Source: Burkholderiaceae bacterium
Lineage (GTDB): Bacteria > Pseudomonadota > Gammaproteobacteria > Burkholderiales > Burkholderiaceae
Reading direction: 5' to 3'
DNA: 7,664 bases
Assembly: GCA_025057735.1 (NCBI GenBank)
Contig: JANWUU010000155.1
Coordinates: 1-7,664 of the forward strand
Shown: positions 5,974 to 7,664 of the stretch, in pieces
Layout of the letters: every line of letters starts with the position of its first letter
How positions within the stretch are numbered: the stretch's first letter is position 1
Notes under the pieces: generated by a model
What the model saw: the letters and a program-made list of their open reading frames with translations, nothing else
What the model was told of the DNA's origin: nothing
The model's database searches: none
Program-made: the position numbers and the translations under genes

Positions 5974-7664
5974 GTGCCGCGTGATCATCGCCCCATGCCG
6001 CCGCGCGCCCACCCAGCCGCCTCGCTGCGCCTGCTCGGCGATCCGGCGCTCGTGGTGGGTGGCGAGGTCAAGGCGCTGGAGCGCCGCGCCGCCGGCCTGC
6101 TGGCCCTGGTGGCGCTCGAACCCGGCGTCACACGCGCGCGTGCCGCGTCGCTGCTGTGGCCGGAGTCCGACAACGCGCGGCAGGCGCTGCGCCAGCAGAT
6201 CGCGCGGTTCCGGAAGAACTACGGCGCCGAGGTGATCCGCGGCGAGGATGCTCTTTTCATCGCCGACGGCGTGGCGGTCGATGCGCTGCAGGACCGCGGC
6301 GGCGCGCTGCTCGGCGATCTCGTCTTCGACGACTGCGAGGACTTCGCCGAGTGGCTGGCGCGTCAGCGGGCGCAGCGCCGCAGCGGCGCGGCCAACGAGC
6401 TGGCGCAGCAGATCGCCGCGGCCGAGGCCGACGGCGACCTGGAGGCCGCCACGCGGCTGGCCGAGCGGCTGCTGCTGGCCGACAACGACAGCGAGGCGCA
6501 CCACCGCACGCTGATGCGGCTGCACTACCTGCGCGGCGACATCGCGCAGGCGCAGGGGGTCTACGAGGCGCTCAAGCGCCTGCTGCGCACGCGCTTCGGC
6601 GCGCAGCCGGCGGCCGAGACCGAGCAACTGGCGCGCGCGCTGCGCGCCGCGCAGCCGCTGCCGGCTGTTCGTGCCGCGGCACCGGCGCAGCGGCCGGTCC
6701 CGGTCACCGTGCTGCGGCCGCCGCGGATGATCGGCCGCGCGCGCGAACTCGCTGCGCTCGCCGGGGCGTGGCAGGGCGGGCGCGCGGCGCTGCTGACCGG
6801 TGAGCCGGGGCTGGGCAAGACGCGGCTGCTGTCGGAGTTCGCCGCCGGGCGGCGCGTGGTCAGCGTGCAGGGGCGGCCGGGCGACGCCGGCGTGCCGTAC
6901 GCCACGCTGTCGCGCCTGCTGCGCGCGATCTTCGAGCGCACGCAGATCGAACTGCCGGCGCCGCGCCGCACCGAACTGGCGCGCCTGCTGCCGGAACTGG
7001 CGCCGTCGGTGCCGCTGCCGGCCGACGGCCAGCGCCTGCTGCTGCAGGGGGCGGTGGAGGCGGTGCTGGCACAGGCGCGCGCCGACGGCACCGCGGCCGA
7101 CGGCGTGATCGTCGACGACCTGCACTTCGCCGACGAGGCGAGCGTGGAGATGCTGCAGGCGCTGATGTGCGCGGACGGCGACGGCGCGGGTCTGCGCTGG
7201 GCGCTGGCGCAGCGGCCGGGCGAGGGCAGCGCCGCCGCCGCGGCGCTGCGCGCCGCGCTGGAGGAAGCGCAGGCGCTGGCGGTGATCGCGCTGGCGCCGC
7301 TGTCGACCGGCGAGATGGCCGAGCTGATCGACTCGCTCGGCCTGCCGGAGCTGGACGGCGCGCAGCTGGCGCCGCAGCTCGCGCAGCACACCGGCGGCAA
7401 CCCGCTGTACGCGCTGGAGACGCTCAAGCAGGGGCTGGCCGGCGGCGCGCTGAACCGGGGCCGGCTGCCGACGCCGCTCGCCGTCGGTGCGCTGATCGAG
7501 CGGCGGCTGAAGCAGTTGTCCGAGCGCGCGCTCGCGCTGGCGCGGGTCGCCGCGATCGCCGGCGTGGACTTCAGCATCGCGCTGGCCGAGGAGGTGATGG
7601 GCGTGCGCGCGGTGGAACTGGCCGACGCCTGGGCCGAGCTGGAAGCGGCGCAGGTGCTGCGCGA
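5974..7664 (+). CDS. SARP/MalT-like transcriptional regulator: winged helix, BTAD and AAA ATPase; 3' end outside the window
   Basis: The frame stays open from here to the right edge, so the C-terminus is missing. Start is GTG 5974 (ribosome site) or ATG 5995; residues below count from the ATG. Residues about 10-97 (LRLLGDPAL, LLALVALEPGVTRARAASLL, WPESDNARQALRQQIARFRK, ALFIADGVAVD) match the OmpR-like winged-helix domain of SARP-type regulators. Residues about 105-217 (GDLVFDDCEDFAEWLARQR, then helical AAEADGDLEAATRLAERLL and LMRLHYLRGDIAQAQGVYEAL) match the bacterial transcriptional activator (BTAD) domain. MIGRARELAAL (245-255) opens the ATPase, with Walker A GEPGLGKT (269-276), Walker B VIVDDLHFAD (371-380) and the HTGGNP motif (465-470) seen in AAA_16/STAND regulators. 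Family members are cytoplasmic ATP-dependent transcription activators, usually followed by TPR-like repeats that would lie beyond 7664. The wording of each domain is canonical, so the class is secure; its target genes and signal are unknown. It lies 153 bases after the lipoprotein gene, with its own likely promoter region. Confidence 0.93.
   Translation, partial: MPRDHRPMPPRAHPAASLRLLGDPALVVGGEVKALERRAAGLLALVALEPGVTRARAASLLWPESDNARQALRQQIARFRKNYGAEVIRGEDALFIADGVAVDALQDRGGALLGDLVFDDCEDFAEWLARQRAQRRSGAANELAQQIAAAEADGDLEAATRLAERLLLADNDSEAHHRTLMRLHYLRGDIAQAQGVYEALKRLLRTRFGAQPAAETEQLARALRAAQPLPAVRAAAPAQRPVPVTVLRPPRMIGRARELAALAGAWQGGRAALLTGEPGLGKTRLLSEFAAGRRVVSVQGRPGDAGVPYATLSRLLRAIFERTQIELPAPRRTELARLLPELAPSVPLPADGQRLLLQGAVEAVLAQARADGTAADGVIVDDLHFADEASVEMLQALMCADGDGAGLRWALAQRPGEGSAAAAALRAALEEAQALAVIALAPLSTGEMAELIDSLGLPELDGAQLAPQLAQHTGGNPLYALETLKQGLAGGALNRGRLPTPLAVGALIERRLKQLSERALALARVAAIAGVDFSIALAEEVMGVRAVELADAWAELEAAQVLR

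Noticed and set aside
1839..5984. A plus-strand open frame of 1381 codons running through the lipoprotein gene in another frame
   Set aside because: Very Arg-rich with no motif; the overlapping frame carries the lipobox, Ig and RCC1 patterns.
6156..6803. Plus-strand open frame of 215 codons within the regulator
   Set aside because: The other frame gives canonical winged-helix, BTAD and Walker A sequence; this one is an Arg/Ala shadow.
2353..7389. A minus-strand open frame of 1678 codons across the lipoprotein and regulator genes
   Set aside because: Its product is a low-complexity Arg/Ala/Gly/Val-rich chain with no domain. It is a shadow of strong GC bias opposite two genes with clear domains.

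Overview
The window is a stretch of very GC-rich bacterial DNA. Strong G/C preference at third codon positions makes several non-coding frames open for kilobases. A lipid-anchored envelope protein with Ig-like and RCC1 repeats, beside a BTAD/AAA-type regulator, suggests a Gram-negative proteobacterium. Burkholderiales is my best guess, from general style only; no rRNA or housekeeping marker is present to confirm it.

Layout: four protein genes, all on the + strand. (1) 1-982 is the 3' part of a gene of unknown function, with a PsbP/DcrB-like N-terminal half and a lipocalin-like C-terminal half (both inferred from sequence pattern). (2) 987-1676 starts 4 bases after that stop and encodes a small two-span membrane protein whose loop resembles the GIDE/BAM fold, without a RING. 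The two genes look like one translationally coupled unit. (3) After a 217-base gap with a hairpin and a near-perfect palindrome, 1894-5820 encodes a 1308-residue lipoprotein. Its order is lipobox, Pro-rich linker, ZU5-like domain, unassigned segment, about five Ig-like domains, then a C-terminal RCC1 repeat region that I read as seven blades. (4) After a 153-base gap beginning with a nested hairpin, a gene starting at 5974 (or 5995) runs off the right edge. It encodes a large SARP/MalT-like regulator with a winged-helix-like N-terminus, BTAD and AAA ATPase.

How they relate: genes 1 to 3 all look like envelope products (periplasm, inner membrane, lipid-anchored surface or periplasm). Gene 4 is cytoplasmic and could regulate its neighbours, but nothing in the sequence proves this. 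I found no tRNA or rRNA, insertion sequence, CRISPR array, phage gene or toxin-antitoxin pair. The most distinctive item is the modular lipoprotein, whose non-lipid cysteines all fall into seven close pairs. I do not see convincing evidence of a new multi-gene system.
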